Assembly (NCBI GenBank): GCA_903828975.1
Contig: CAIKOD010000166.1
Span: 1-64,000, forward strand
Reading direction: 5' to 3'
DNA length: 64,000 bases
Origin: an uncultured Methanomicrobiales archaeon
GTDB lineage: Archaea; Halobacteriota; Methanomicrobia; Methanomicrobiales; Methanospirillaceae
Made by a program: the position numbers and the translations under genes
The notes under the pieces: generated by a model
Databases searched by the model: none
The model's input: the letters and a program-made list of their open reading frames with translations, nothing else
Told to the model about the DNA's origin: nothing
Shown: one piece after another, positions 52,633-62,367 of the stretch
Layout of the letters: every line of letters starts with the position of its first letter
Numbering within the stretch: the first letter of the stretch is position 1

Positions 52633-53544
52633 TCAGAGGTCCGGCATTTTACTCGCCATGTACCAGGCATGGGCGGCAAGGATAAAATAAATCGGGTAGT
52701 TAATCCCATACGTGTTGAATTCGCCGTTTGTAGTAAAGACAAGCGTTGTTGCATAGACATCGATCTGGAATATGATTATGCCCCACCATTTTCCAAGGTA
52801 GAAATAGCCCATTCCGGGCAGGACAAAATTCAGGAAACCCGCAATGTACGGGTTTTTCCGTAGTCTTGGTCTTAGCGAGAGCCCACGTGGGAGATAGGCA
52901 AGTGACAGACCGACACGTGGTGCAGCTTTCACGGCATTCCACCGTACATTATCATTCGCATCGCTCAGTGAACGATAAACCAGCGGGATGGCCTTTTCAG
53001 ACCCGATAACTCCAAATGCCCTGACAGCTTTTTCCCGGATTTCACTATCATGATCGTTCAGGGCTACACTGAGGGGTTCAATTGCAGCCTCTCCAATTGC
53101 CACCATTTCCTTCCATTCCTGTTTGCCGAGGTGCAGGTAGGCATGCATGGTATCATTTTCAGGCTGCCAACCGAATTTATCAAGGGCCACAGCGGCCCCA
53201 TACCTGACAAAACGGTCACGGTCTTTTAATGCCTCCACAAGCGGGGGTAGTGCCCGGTCATCACCGATCTCGCCAAGCGCGAGTGCTGCTTCCCACCTCA
53301 CCTCGTTGTCCGGATCATGGAGGGCATTGATAAGGGGCTGGACTGCCTCCGGTGCCCTGATCTCTCCCAGTGCCTCCATAACCCCCAGCCTGATATGTTT
53401 GTTCCTTGACTGTAACGCCAGGAGCAGGTGGTTATTTCCCTCAGTTCCCATCTCCCCCAATGCTTCGGCAGCCCTCCACTGGATATCGAGGTCTTTATAC
53501 ATGAGTGCCCGGATAAGACCGTCGATATCTTTTCGTTTTTTCAT
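52633..53544 (-). CDS. HEAT-repeat protein with C-terminal TM2-like membrane domain (paralogue 2)
   Basis: A 303-residue protein: six or so HEAT/PBS-lyase-type repeats (residues 5-210; AAEALGEMG, VMEALGEIR, EAALALGEIG, GAAVALDKFG, AVRAFGVIG) followed by a membrane segment pair (GFLNFVLPGMGYFYLGKWWGIIIFQ and a final helix) with a TM2-like GxGYFYLG motif, ending WYMASKMPDL. It is a paralogue of the next protein (53722-54750), same order and same end (WYLGNKIPDL). The repeats likely scaffold a partner at the membrane; the partner is unknown. Confidence 0.8.
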   Translation of the reverse strand: MKKRKDIDGLIRALMYKDLDIQWRAAEALGEMGTEGNNHLLLALQSRNKHIRLGVMEALGEIRAPEAVQPLINALHDPDNEVRWEAALALGEIGDDRALPPLVEALKDRDRFVRYGAAVALDKFGWQPENDTMHAYLHLGKQEWKEMVAIGEAAIEPLSVALNDHDSEIREKAVRAFGVIGSEKAIPLVYRSLSDANDNVRWNAVKAAPRVGLSLAYLPRGLSLRPRLRKNPYIAGFLNFVLPGMGYFYLGKWWGIIIFQIDVYATTLVFTTNGEFNTYGINYPIYFILAAHAWYMASKMPDL

Positions 53545-53721
53545 CTCTTTGATATCCGGAGGTTCCGGACGGAATATGTCCAGTATTTTCAGTTACACCA
53601 CCACGCGGTCAGGATACCAGTAAAACGGGAGGCCGTTTCCACATGGTTGTACATTGAGAATAGGTCGATTAATGCAGGGAGTTTTTTCCCGGGAAGGTGC
53701 AGGAACAGGGCATTCATGATA

Positions 53722-54750
53722 TCACAAGTCAGGAATTTTGTTTCCAAGGTACCAGGCGTGCAATGCGAACGCTATCGAGTAGGGCACAGAAAGCAGGGGG
53801 ATAACCAGGAACGGAAGCTGGCTCCCGGTTAGAGCAATTGTCATTAAATTTATCGTTATAAAGACCTGGAATAAGAGGAAACCGAACCAGTACCCTAGGT
53901 AATTGTACCCGATGCCAAGAAACATCAGGTTCAGGAGAGCGGCAATATATGGACTTGGTTTCGTTCTTGGCCGCCTGGCGAGACCCATTGGAAGAATGGT
54001 AAGCGGGATGCCACATTTTGGAAAAGACAAGGCTGCACGCTTCCTCACAAACGCGTCAGGGTCACGCAGCGCGATACTGCAGGCGCCCCTCGAAGCCGGT
54101 GTATGGAGTTCCCCGAGAGAATCTACCGCTGCAGCACGTACCCTGGCGTCCCGGTCTTTTAATGCCCAGAGCAACGGGGTATTGGCCGGTTCACCAAGTG
54201 GTGGTATTTTGTCCCATTCCTGCTTGGCGATGTAATAATGAGCCTCCGTAGGGATATCCTGAGGTTCCCAACCGAATATATCAAGAGCAGTTGCCGCCCC
54301 TGACCTTACATATTTATCGGGGTCTCTTAATGCGGCCACAACCTGAGGGACCGCGGATTCATCACCAATTAATGCCAGCGAGTATACTGCAGCCCACCTC
54401 ACTTCATTGCTCTTGTCTTTCCTTAGTGTATCGGTAAGAGCACTGACAGCCTGGTGTGATCGTATCGCACCAAGGGCTTCAACAGCCCCAAGCCGGACTG
54501 CCATTTTCCTGTGTTTTAGTGAAGAAATAAGGAGTGGGACGGCTTTTTCACCAGCCTCAGCAAGTCTGTCGGAAGAGTTTCTCTGGACCTCCTGGTCAGG
54601 GTACCCGAGAAGACAGATGAGATCAGCGGTATTTCCACTCCGGATTATGCGCTGGACTTTGATGTCCCCCGGCCAGAATAACTTTTGGATATTCATAGGC
54701 CTACCCGGATTCTCTTTCTGGTGTTCAGGTTTTTTCAGCCTCCCGCTCAT
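53722..54750 (-). CDS. HEAT-repeat protein with C-terminal TM2-like membrane domain (paralogue 1)
   Basis: A 342-residue paralogue of the downstream gene: HEAT-like repeats (about 50-250; AVEALGAIR, AVYSLALIG, GAATALDIFGWEPQD, AAVDSLGELH), then LLNLMFLGIGYNYLGYWFGFLLFQ and more hydrophobic helices to WYLGNKIPDL. The N-terminal 18 residues may not be translated, as MNIQKLFW (54696) is an alternative start with a GGTAGG site. The two genes are 178 bases apart and probably arose by tandem duplication. Confidence 0.8.
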   Translation of the reverse strand: MSGRLKKPEHQKENPGRPMNIQKLFWPGDIKVQRIIRSGNTADLICLLGYPDQEVQRNSSDRLAEAGEKAVPLLISSLKHRKMAVRLGAVEALGAIRSHQAVSALTDTLRKDKSNEVRWAAVYSLALIGDESAVPQVVAALRDPDKYVRSGAATALDIFGWEPQDIPTEAHYYIAKQEWDKIPPLGEPANTPLLWALKDRDARVRAAAVDSLGELHTPASRGACSIALRDPDAFVRKRAALSFPKCGIPLTILPMGLARRPRTKPSPYIAALLNLMFLGIGYNYLGYWFGFLLFQVFITINLMTIALTGSQLPFLVIPLLSVPYSIAFALHAWYLGNKIPDL

Positions 54751-55242
54751 TTGACTACTGGGTTCCCAACAGACTACATCATCATTAATGGTCAGTCGTT
54801 ATCTGAACAATACCGGATACTATTATAAAATTCCGTCAATTCCAAATCCCCTAAAGGAGATCCAACCGTAAACGAAACAATCATCCGGTGTTCCAGCGAT
54901 TTGGTAGACCAGGCAGGCTTCGTTTTACATGAATCCCCGGTTTATGCCAGCACGGTAAATGAATTCTGAATTGAGGTCAATTAAGTGGTTCTATCAAAAA
55001 CATATAAACGTTTGCGGGGTTACTTTGCCTGTCAATACCATATTTGTCAGGAATCTGACTTTTTTTAGAATTTTAACTTACTTTTTTCCAAAAACCACAG
55101 GCAGTATACATTCCTGGTGTTACCCGGAAACTAAGGTTATGTAATCGTTTAATCCATTTAACAGTGAAATTAGAGATAAAAAATTAAAAAAAACGGTAAA
55201 ACCCGGATAATATTTAAATAAAAGGATATTTCCGATACATAG
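54751..55242. other. 490-base intergenic region
   Basis: Contains the upstream region of the HEAT gene and the end of argF (minus). AT-rich, with A-runs at 55165-55200 that could terminate argF. No gene, repeat or RNA that I recognise. Confidence 0.4.
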
Positions 55243-56166
55243 TTATAATGTCCTCGGATCTCCCAACATTTTAACTAATAACGCTTTCTGGGCATGTAGG
55301 CGGTTTTCTGCTTCGTCCCAGACTACACTCTGCGGCCCCTCGATTACCTCATCAGTTATTTCATGTCCGCGGTGCGCGGGGAGACAATGCATGACAATTG
55401 CATCCGGTGATGCATATTTCAATAAATTACTATCAACGGTATAGCCCTGGAATGCCTTTATACGGACGTCATATCGCGCTTCTTCGCCCATCGAGACCCA
55501 GGTATCTGTTACCACTACATCAGCATCCCTGACTGCCTGAACAGGGTCGTGCATCACTTCCACCCGTCCGCCAAGTGCCCTCGCTCTTTCAACTACCTCT
55601 TCTTTTGGTAAAAAGCCGACAGGACTTGCAATATTCACAATCATTCCGGTAATCGCTGAGGACAACACCAGCGAGTTACAGACATTATTCCCGTCGCCGA
55701 CCCAGGCCACTTTGATATCAATCGTTGAGCCAAAATGCTCCCAGATCGTAAGTATATCGGCAAGCAGCTGGCAGGGATGTTCCTTGTCTGACAGTCCGTT
55801 GATAACAGGGACCTTTGAATACCGGGCAAAATCAATAATCGTCTGGTGTTTGTATGCCCGTATCATCAGGCCTGATACGTACCGCGAGGCAACCCGTGCG
55901 GTATCCCTGATCTCCTCACCACGGCCAATCTGGAGGTCCTGGGAGTTCAGGTACAGGGCATGCCCACCCAGGTCATGCATACCTACTTCGAAGGAAAGCC
56001 TCGTCCTCGTTGAAGGCTTCTCAAATATCATAGCGAGCGCTTTTCTCTTCAGTAGTTCATGAGGAGTTCCGGTTTGTTTCATTTTCTTGAGATGCTTTGC
56101 TTCCGTGAGGATCTTCTGCAATTCATCTTCAGAAATATCAAGAAGCGAGAGAAGGTCTTTTTTCAT
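55243..56166 (-). CDS. argF: Ornithine carbamoyltransferase
   Basis: A 307-residue OTCase: carbamoyl-phosphate motif STRTR (52-56), HPCQ in [11 protein letters not shown], and the ornithine-binding loop [12 protein letters not shown]. It makes citrulline for arginine synthesis; argH of the same pathway is at 10.6-12 kb. Its ATG overlaps the purD stop (ATGA). End of the carS-pyrE-purD-argF run. Confidence 0.95.
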   Translation of the reverse strand: MKKDLLSLLDISEDELQKILTEAKHLKKMKQTGTPHELLKRKALAMIFEKPSTRTRLSFEVGMHDLGGHALYLNSQDLQIGRGEEIRDTARVASRYVSGLMIRAYKHQTIIDFARYSKVPVINGLSDKEHPCQLLADILTIWEHFGSTIDIKVAWVGDGNNVCNSLVLSSAITGMIVNIASPVGFLPKEEVVERARALGGRVEVMHDPVQAVRDADVVVTDTWVSMGEEARYDVRIKAFQGYTVDSNLLKYASPDAIVMHCLPAHRGHEITDEVIEGPQSVVWDEAENRLHAQKALLVKMLGDPRTL

Positions 56167-57455
56167 CGTATCTCCTTCATATGTTCAATTCTCTTCTGGA
56201 GCAGGGCTTCTGTACCAATATCACGACGGTGACTGACGTCACCGCCGACAGATGAGGCTGCTGATTCTGCAATTTTTTCTGCTTCAGCAAGCGTATCTGC
56301 CCTTCCCACGAATGCAATCGCCCGGGAAGACTGGGTCAGGAGTTCTCCGTTATTCAACTCTACATTTGCGTAAAATAGCAATGCCTTGCCATAGTCCCCG
56401 AATGTCAGTGGTCTTCCGGTTCGCGGGGTATCAGGGTACCCTTCCGGTACAAGGTACTTGCAGACCGTAGCCTCCTTAGAAAATTTCACTGACCCCTGTG
56501 ATAGCGTCCCTTCAGTAATCCTGATAATAATCTCAGTCATATCGGATTCAAGGAGTGAAAGGACATTCATCGCTTCCGGGTCACCAAACCTTGCATTAAA
56601 CTCAATCACCATAGGGCCGTTTTGGGTATTCATAAACTGCCCATATAATATTCCCCGGTATGGCTGCCCGATTTTTGCCATCACCGCAACAACGTCCTTC
56701 ATGATGCGAAGGGCTTTTTCCCGGTCATTATGGGAAACAAAAGGCAAAGAATGGTCTGGCATACTATAGGAACCCATACCGCCTGTATTTGGGCCCTGGT
56801 CGCCCTCAAATGCGCGTTTATGGTCCTGGACAAGTGGCATGGGTATCAGGTGAGTGCCATCAACAAATGCCTGGAGGGTAAATTCTTCTCCGATGAGGCG
56901 TTCCTCAACAACCACCTGGCCTGCCAGTTGTTTTGCATAATCGATCGCGCCGTTCCGGTCCACGTGCTCCCCCATGATACGGACCCCCTTTCCACCGGTG
57001 AGGCCGACAGGTTTGATTGCAAGCTCCCCGGGGTATTGGGAAATAAATAATACCGCATCTTCCTGGTCGTGAAAAACGCGGTACTTCGGGCAACCGGCAA
57101 TACCATGACGGTCCATCATCATCCTGCAGAACCCTTTGTCAGTCTCGAGACGGGCAGCCTCCCTCGTGGGACCTACGCATGCGATCCCCCGGGATTCAAG
57201 CTCATCTGCAATTCCCGCCTGCAGAGGGGCTTCAGGCCCGATAATTGCGCACTGGACTCCAATATCTGATGCAAAATCCGCAATCCGTTTGACGTTCGTT
57301 TCATTCTCGACAAGGACTCGTTTTGAAACAGACCAGACACCGGGATTTTTCTTCGCCATTACGGAATAAAGTTCTACTTCACTGTTGCGTGAAAGGACGC
57401 TTGCAATCGCATGCTCCCTGCCCCCTCCCCCTACAACAAGGATCTTCAATGTCAT
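56163..57455 (-). CDS. purD: Phosphoribosylamine-glycine ligase
   Basis: A 430-residue GARS of the ATP-grasp superfamily: [12 protein letters not shown] at the N-terminus, the glycine-rich [13 protein letters not shown] loop, and [11 protein letters not shown] and [11 protein letters not shown] signatures. It joins phosphoribosylamine and glycine in purine synthesis. It lies 29 bases after pyrE and is coupled to argF. Confidence 0.95.
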   Translation of the reverse strand: MTLKILVVGGGGREHAIASVLSRNSEVELYSVMAKKNPGVWSVSKRVLVENETNVKRIADFASDIGVQCAIIGPEAPLQAGIADELESRGIACVGPTREAARLETDKGFCRMMMDRHGIAGCPKYRVFHDQEDAVLFISQYPGELAIKPVGLTGGKGVRIMGEHVDRNGAIDYAKQLAGQVVVEERLIGEEFTLQAFVDGTHLIPMPLVQDHKRAFEGDQGPNTGGMGSYSMPDHSLPFVSHNDREKALRIMKDVVAVMAKIGQPYRGILYGQFMNTQNGPMVIEFNARFGDPEAMNVLSLLESDMTEIIIRITEGTLSQGSVKFSKEATVCKYLVPEGYPDTPRTGRPLTFGDYGKALLFYANVELNNGELLTQSSRAIAFVGRADTLAEAEKIAESAASSVGGDVSHRRDIGTEALLQKRIEHMKEIR

Positions 57456-57484
57456 GTATCAGACCTACCGTCAATTATTACTGG

Positions 57485-57997
57485 TTACTCTCTGGTTATC
57501 TCGCTTGCTTTAACTAGTGCGTGCAATGTAATGTTATCCTTTGCAAGTGCAGCGGTTGCACCCTGCTCCCTGTCTACCACTGTCACGACCACGCTGATAC
57601 TTGCGCCAGCATCCCGGAGTGCCTTCACACCGTATAATGCCGAGCCGCCGGAGGTGGTCACATCCTCAACAAGGAGGACATTTCTTCCTTTCACTTCCCC
57701 TATCAACCGGCCACTTTTTCCATGGTCTTTCTCTGCACTCCGGATAATTGCATAAGGACGTTTACCCGCCAGTGAGACCCCGACAGCGAGTGGGACTCCA
57801 CCGACAGCGACCCCTGCAACGATATCTGATGGGAACCTTTCTGCAATTTCCTCGCACACCAGTTCCAGCAGATCCGGGTCTGTCATAGCTGATTTGACAT
57901 CCAGATAATACGAGCTGGTCGCACCTGATGCAAGAATAAAATGGCCATATTCAACTGCACCATGGCGGATAAGCGCATCCGCGATCCGGTTTACCAT
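57485..57997 (-). CDS. pyrE: Orotate phosphoribosyltransferase
   Basis: A 170-residue OPRTase with the PRPP loop VLLVEDVTTSGGS (about residues 105-117), YYLDVKSAMTDP near the N-terminus and the catalytic-loop region RSAEKDHGKSGRLIG. It makes OMP in pyrimidine synthesis. Compact archaeal length. It lies between carS and purD on the same strand. Confidence 0.94.
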   Translation of the reverse strand: MVNRIADALIRHGAVEYGHFILASGATSSYYLDVKSAMTDPDLLELVCEEIAERFPSDIVAGVAVGGVPLAVGVSLAGKRPYAIIRSAEKDHGKSGRLIGEVKGRNVLLVEDVTTSGGSALYGVKALRDAGASISVVVTVVDREQGATAALAKDNITLHALVKASEITRE

Positions 57998-58039
57998 GCT
58001 ATCCTATCCCTCCGGCATTTTCTTTGTCCCACATCTTTG

Positions 58040-58633
58040 TTACCATGGGACCTCCTTCACACCTGCCAGGTACCCGATGATATTGGTTGCCCGGTGGAGC
58101 AGGGGGGTAATAATCAGAATTATAATCACAATCGGGACAGTCATGACATTGAAAAACCATTGCGGATCGAACACCGCTGTCAGCAGAAAGGCCCCCGCTA
58201 CCAGGTCATACTGGTCTGCCACCGGCCAGGGATCACCCGGCTTTTTCCCGAGACGACGCTTGAAAAAGCTCTTCCCAAGGTCACCCAGCAGTGCCCCGGT
58301 TGCAAGGAGAAAAACTGCCAGCATTGTCAGCTCGGGAAAAAAATCCCATTTAAAAGATGACGCAAGTAAAATCTGGACAGCCCCGACAATAACCCCGCAT
58401 GCAATCCCCAGGATAAGCCCTCTCCAGGTCTTCCCACTCCCGAAGAGCCTCCTGCCGTCGTTAAAATTCCTACCCCCATCTATGGGTGCGCCCCCTCCGA
58501 ATGCAGCTGCCGAGGAGTTTGGGATATACGCTGGCAGCATTATCCAAAGAGCTGATACCAATGCAATTATTACTGTATCAATACTAATAACTGGAGCACC
58601 CCAATACCTAAAATAAAGAGCAGATATAAACAT
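58040..58633 (-). CDS. carS: CDP-archaeol synthase (CarS)
   Basis: About 197 residues from M at 58633: PAYIPNSSAAAFGGGAPIDGG, GRRLFGSGKTWRGLILG and GALLGDLGKSFFKRRLG(K)KPGDPWPVADQYD are the CarS (DUF46) motifs, the Asp-rich end binding Mg2+/CTP; about four to five membrane helices. It converts unsaturated archaetidic acid and CTP to CDP-archaeol. The start is uncertain: family members usually begin just before LWIMLPAYIP, so a non-ATG start near 58570 is possible; longer starts would run into the divergent gene. Confidence 0.88.
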   Translation of the reverse strand: MFISALYFRYWGAPVISIDTVIIALVSALWIMLPAYIPNSSAAAFGGGAPIDGGRNFNDGRRLFGSGKTWRGLILGIACGVIVGAVQILLASSFKWDFFPELTMLAVFLLATGALLGDLGKSFFKRRLGKKPGDPWPVADQYDLVAGAFLLTAVFDPQWFFNVMTVPIVIIILIITPLLHRATNIIGYLAGVKEVPW

Positions 58634-58684
58634 TAAGGTATCTAAGGGAGAAATTCCAGAAAAGGATGCAACGGTTGGAGTACT

Positions 58685-60148
58685 ATGCTTATCAAAAAGA
58701 CGAAGAGCCTGTGCCCTGTCTGCAATACCGTAATTGAAGCGGATATTGTTGAGGAAAATGGTGGGGTATGGATACACCGTTCATGTCGGGAGCATGGATC
58801 ATTTCGTGATCTCTACTGGTCTGACGTGGATATGTACCGCAGGTTCGATACCTATGAGAATATCGGATCGGGAGTTGAAAATCCGCAGCGGGAGGGGTCG
58901 GAAGAGACCTGCCCTTCGACTTGCGGTCTTTGCAGCAACCACAAGTCTGCTACCCTTCTTGCGAATATTGACCTCACAAACCGTTGCAATTTAAACTGTG
59001 ACTTCTGTTTCGCTAATGCCCGCGCCTGTGGATATATTTACGAGCCCTCGTTTGACCAGATTGTTGAGATGCTCAAACTCCTCAGGGATGAAAAACCAGT
59101 CCCGACCCCGGCAGTGCAGTTCTCGGGTGGCGAACCTACCATGCGCGAAGATCTGCCTGAGATTATCAGGAAGGCGAAAGAACTCGGGTTTCCGCAGGTG
59201 CAACTAGCCTCGAATGGCATAAAACTGGCAAAAGACATTAATTATGTCCAGGTACTGAAAGATGCAGGTCTTTCTACTGTTTATCTCCATTTTGACGGTG
59301 TCACCAGGGATACAAACCCGAACCTTGCAATCGATGAAAAAGCAGTTGCAAACTGCCAGAAAATCGGGCTTGGCATCGTGCTGGTCCCCACAATAATCCG
59401 GGGAAGGAATGACCACCAGATAGGGGATATCATCCGGTATGCTGCCGACCATATTTCAGTTATCCGCGGTATAAATTTCCAGCCGATTGCATTTACCGGT
59501 GCAGCAAGCCAGGACGATGTTATTAGAGGGAGGGTCACGGTACCAGACATTGCTGCAGCTGTTGAGAAACAGACCGACGGTGTAATCAGGAAATCTGACT
59601 TTTACCCGATTCCCTGTGTGTTACCAATATCAGCCTTATTTGAGGCATATGGAGGAAAACCGCAGATACAATTCACGGCCCACCAGCACTGCGGGGCCGC
59701 CACCTATGTATTTGTAACAAAAGAGGGACTGGTCCCCATAAACCGTATGCTTGATGTTGACCAGTTCTTTGAATCTGTTGATGCAATGGCGGAAAAACTG
59801 AAAAAAGGAGGGTCACTGAATAAGTACAAGACCCTGCTTGAGGGGATCAAGGGACTCCATGATTCCGTGAAAAACAGCGAACAGGGAAGTGCAATAGATT
59901 TCTGGAAACTTATCGGGAAAGCACTTTTGTTGCAGAATTTTGATGCGTTACGGGAGTTCCACTGGAATGCTCTCTTCATCGGCACCATGCATTTCATGGA
60001 CCGGTATAACTATGATATCCGCCGCGTCCAGCGGTGCTGTATACACTATGCGACACCCGATGGGACGCTCATACCGTTCTGCACCTATAACTCAGGCCCC
60101 GTATACCGGGAACAGGTCTGGCAGAGATGGAAAAATACGGATGAATAA
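58685..60148 (+). CDS. Radical SAM protein, tetraether lipid synthase (Tes)-like
   Basis: A 487-residue radical SAM enzyme. The cluster motif CNLNCDFCFANA is near residue 100, preceded by a Cys-rich N-terminal domain (CPVC, CREHG, CPSTCGLCSNH) and followed by FSGGEPTMREDL and a Cys-containing C-terminus (RCCIHYATPDGTLIPFCTYN). This matches the MJ0619/Tes family shown to couple archaeol chains into macrocyclic and tetraether lipids. It is divergent from carS, the enzyme making the activated archaeol precursor, which fits a lipid role. A GGTTGGAG ribosome binding site precedes the ATG. Confidence 0.85.
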   Translation: MLIKKTKSLCPVCNTVIEADIVEENGGVWIHRSCREHGSFRDLYWSDVDMYRRFDTYENIGSGVENPQREGSEETCPSTCGLCSNHKSATLLANIDLTNRCNLNCDFCFANARACGYIYEPSFDQIVEMLKLLRDEKPVPTPAVQFSGGEPTMREDLPEIIRKAKELGFPQVQLASNGIKLAKDINYVQVLKDAGLSTVYLHFDGVTRDTNPNLAIDEKAVANCQKIGLGIVLVPTIIRGRNDHQIGDIIRYAADHISVIRGINFQPIAFTGAASQDDVIRGRVTVPDIAAAVEKQTDGVIRKSDFYPIPCVLPISALFEAYGGKPQIQFTAHQHCGAATYVFVTKEGLVPINRMLDVDQFFESVDAMAEKLKKGGSLNKYKTLLEGIKGLHDSVKNSEQGSAIDFWKLIGKALLLQNFDALREFHWNALFIGTMHFMDRYNYDIRRVQRCCIHYATPDGTLIPFCTYNSGPVYREQVWQRWKNTDE

Positions 60149-60237
60149 TCATCCCCCATTTACCCGCAGATAACGGTAAATGCCAATAATTTCATTGTTA
60201 ACAATCCTCAATTTCCAACGGGAAGTTCACACCCGAA

Positions 60238-60297
60238 CCATGAAAATGCCACGTTCAAAATCTCTTCATATTGGTGGCCTTTCAGGAATTTTCATGG
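60238..60297 (+). repeat. Hairpin element X, copy 1
   Basis: A 60-base element with terminal inverted repeats CCATGAAAAT/ATTTTCATGG and inner GCCAC/GTGGC arms around TCAAAATCTCTTCATATTG. It is near-identical to 16722-16783. It lies directly before repeat Y copy C. Confidence 0.65.
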
Positions 60298-60549
60298 GAA
60301 ACCCTCTCAATCTATTTTGTACATTTAGGTTATTCCAAAATTTAGTCACGCTCCCAGGGCTCTACCCTGTCGCTTTGGCGGCCCAGGTTGTGGATAGGAT
60401 ATGATCTTCCAAATCTCGGAAATTTTCTTTGAATGCCCCAATTGAACCCTGCCAAAGAATATCTTAACAGGGGTGGGACAGGAGGGGGGTAAACCCCCTC
60501 CTGTCGATGTATTTCCTCTTTATTTAAAATATGCAGGGTTTCAACAAAG
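60298..60549 (+). repeat. Dispersed repeat Y, copy C
   Basis: Full copy: GAAACCCTCTCAATCTAT, AGGTTATTCCAAAATTTAG, TCACGCTCCCAGGGCTCTACC, GTCGCTTTGGCGGCCCAGGT, AATCTCGGAAATTTTCTTTG, CCAATTGAACCCTGCC, the palindrome GGAGGGGGGT...ACCCCCTCC and TATGCAGGGTTTCAACAAAG. It fills the gap between tes and the alanine dehydrogenase-like gene. Confidence 0.7.
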
Positions 60550-60555
60550 TCCTTC

Positions 60556-61491
60556 TTACGGGAATTCCAGTTCCAGGAATTTTCCGTTCTTCATGGCAAT
60601 TGCAGCGATGGCAAGGTCCTGGATTGCAAGGCCTGTGGAGTCAAAAACCGTAATCTGCCCATTATCGGCCCTTTTCTTTCGACCAAGCACGACTTCTCCG
60701 AGCGTCCCTGAAATCTCTTCCGGAGAGAATAACCCCTGCCTGATAGGAACATTGATCTCTCCCGAGTGGATGGCCTGTACCGGGTCATCGACGATTACCA
60801 TTGACCGTTTGAGAATAGCAGGGTCAAGTTCCTCTTTCCCGGGTGCATCCGCCCCGATTGCATTGATGTGTGTCCCGTCTTGGATCCATTCATCCATTAC
60901 AACAGGACTTCTTGAAGGGGTCGTCGTGACAATCACATCACTATCGCAGACAAAGGGTAGTGTGCTGGTCCTGCAGTCAAACCTGGAGAATTTTTTTACA
61001 AATTTTTCAGCAGACTCTTCTTTACGGCTCCATACGCGGACACCTGTAATTTCTATTTCGCGCGATATCGCCTCGAGCTGTGCTGCTGCCTGTCGTCCTG
61101 TACCTACCAGGCCTAAGGTCACCGATCTTTTCCGTGCGAGATACCTGGTTGCGATAGCTCCCGCAGCACCGGTCCTCAAATCAGTCAGACCCGTGGCATT
61201 CAGGATAGCTAGAGGCAGCCCTGTCTCAATATCAAGGATTATGGTAAGGGCCATCACTGTTGGCAGTCCCTTTCCAGGGTTCGCAGGATGCACATTAACA
61301 CATTTTATTCCGGCCAGTTGCTCTGCGGGTAAATAAGCCGGCATGGTCCTGAAATCCCCGTTAGGGAATAAGATATAGACTTTTGGCGGCATCTGGAAGT
61401 TGCCGGTCCCATGTTCCCTGAATGCTTCTTCAATTGCAAGATTTACCTCGTGGGTATCCAGTCCGCTCTCAGGCCTTGGATAATACTTCAT
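60556..61491 (-). CDS. Alanine dehydrogenase / ornithine cyclodeaminase family protein
   Basis: About 311 residues of the mu-crystallin family: substrate residues in MPPKVYILFPNGDFRTMPAYL, then KCVNVHPANPGKGLPTVMA, the Rossmann motif LGLVGTGRQAAAQLEAI and FDSTGLAIQDLAIA at the end. Archaeal members include NAD-dependent alanine dehydrogenase and ornithine cyclodeaminase; which applies cannot be decided here. The start at 61491 follows an ATTAGGAG ribosome binding site; upstream in-frame codons add 22 unlikely residues. Confidence 0.85.
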   Translation of the reverse strand: MKYYPRPESGLDTHEVNLAIEEAFREHGTGNFQMPPKVYILFPNGDFRTMPAYLPAEQLAGIKCVNVHPANPGKGLPTVMALTIILDIETGLPLAILNATGLTDLRTGAAGAIATRYLARKRSVTLGLVGTGRQAAAQLEAISREIEITGVRVWSRKEESAEKFVKKFSRFDCRTSTLPFVCDSDVIVTTTPSRSPVVMDEWIQDGTHINAIGADAPGKEELDPAILKRSMVIVDDPVQAIHSGEINVPIRQGLFSPEEISGTLGEVVLGRKKRADNGQITVFDSTGLAIQDLAIAAIAMKNGKFLELEFP

Positions 61492-61799
61492 GCTCCTAAT
61501 CTGATCTCCTGCCCGGATTTCCGGGTTTTTTAACAAAGTGTAGGGCTGGATAACCAAATACCTTATCGATCCCCGGAATTTTATCTCTCATCCTTCTGGG
61601 GTTAAGAAAAAACTGTGGACCATAGCAGCCTGCAATCAGTAAATCGAGTTAATACGGCCAATTTGGATTTAAAAGGATGGGTGAACAGTATATATCTGCC
61701 ATGCCTTCGCAGCGGGTTTATTAAGTCCGTGTCCCATGGATACTTTTTATATTCGAATCCGCTGTACCAAAAGTCCCCGGGATATCAGAACAGACCGGT

Positions 61800-62024
61800 T
61801 CATTGCTCATTCATGGTATCTGTGATAACATTTGCATAACCTGACCCTTTACAGGTAGTACACCTGCAACACCCTGCAATTCCCGTTCCATAACAGCATG
61901 CACACGGTGTGACCGGTTGAGATACCATGATAAACCCTTTACCTTCGCAGGCAGGGCATGGCATACAACCGATCTTCCCGTCTCCCCTGCAATATGCGCA
62001 ACTTTTCTTTGAAACACCAGACAT
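61800..62024 (-). CDS. Cysteine-rich DnaJ-like zinc-finger protein
   Basis: About 74 residues, essentially only a DnaJ-type cysteine-rich domain: CAYCRGDGKIG, CPACEGKGF, CACCYGTGI, CTTCKGSGY, four CxxCxGxG-like units expected to bind two Zn2+. There is no J domain or substrate domain, so it is not a normal DnaJ. It could be a redox, RNA- or protein-binding factor. GTG at 62036 is an alternative start. It stands alone between the AlaDH-like gene and the RimK-type ligase. Confidence 0.7.
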   Translation of the reverse strand: MSGVSKKSCAYCRGDGKIGCMPCPACEGKGFIMVSQPVTPCACCYGTGIAGCCRCTTCKGSGYANVITDTMNEQ

Positions 62025-62367
62025 TTCTACACTCACATGTAGTGTCGGGTTCTGAAATAACCATGCGGTAATGGCCGGCAGGTTACGTATTATAAAGATT
62101 TAAGGATATGATAATTCCCAGACGCCTGGCGAACAATTGAACAGGTACATAGGTCGAGTTTTGTTAAAAAATCAGAATACCCACATCTCTTTATTCTCTT
62201 ATACAATCTACTGAAGATTATGTTCTGGAACATTATGGCATTGAATATAATCTATTACGATGTTGGAGCCCCGTGTTTCCCCTGAATCGCCAGGAGAACA
62301 TCAACGTAATTAATAGTTGAAGCCAACAAATATTTCGTTGAGGGAATAAAATTCGGAGGATTATCTT
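62025..62367. other. Intergenic region upstream of the RimK-type ligase
   Basis: About 340 bases, with AT-rich patches near 62160-62210 that may hold the promoter of the ligase gene and a GGAGGAT ribosome binding site at 62356-62362. No gene seen. Confidence 0.35.
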
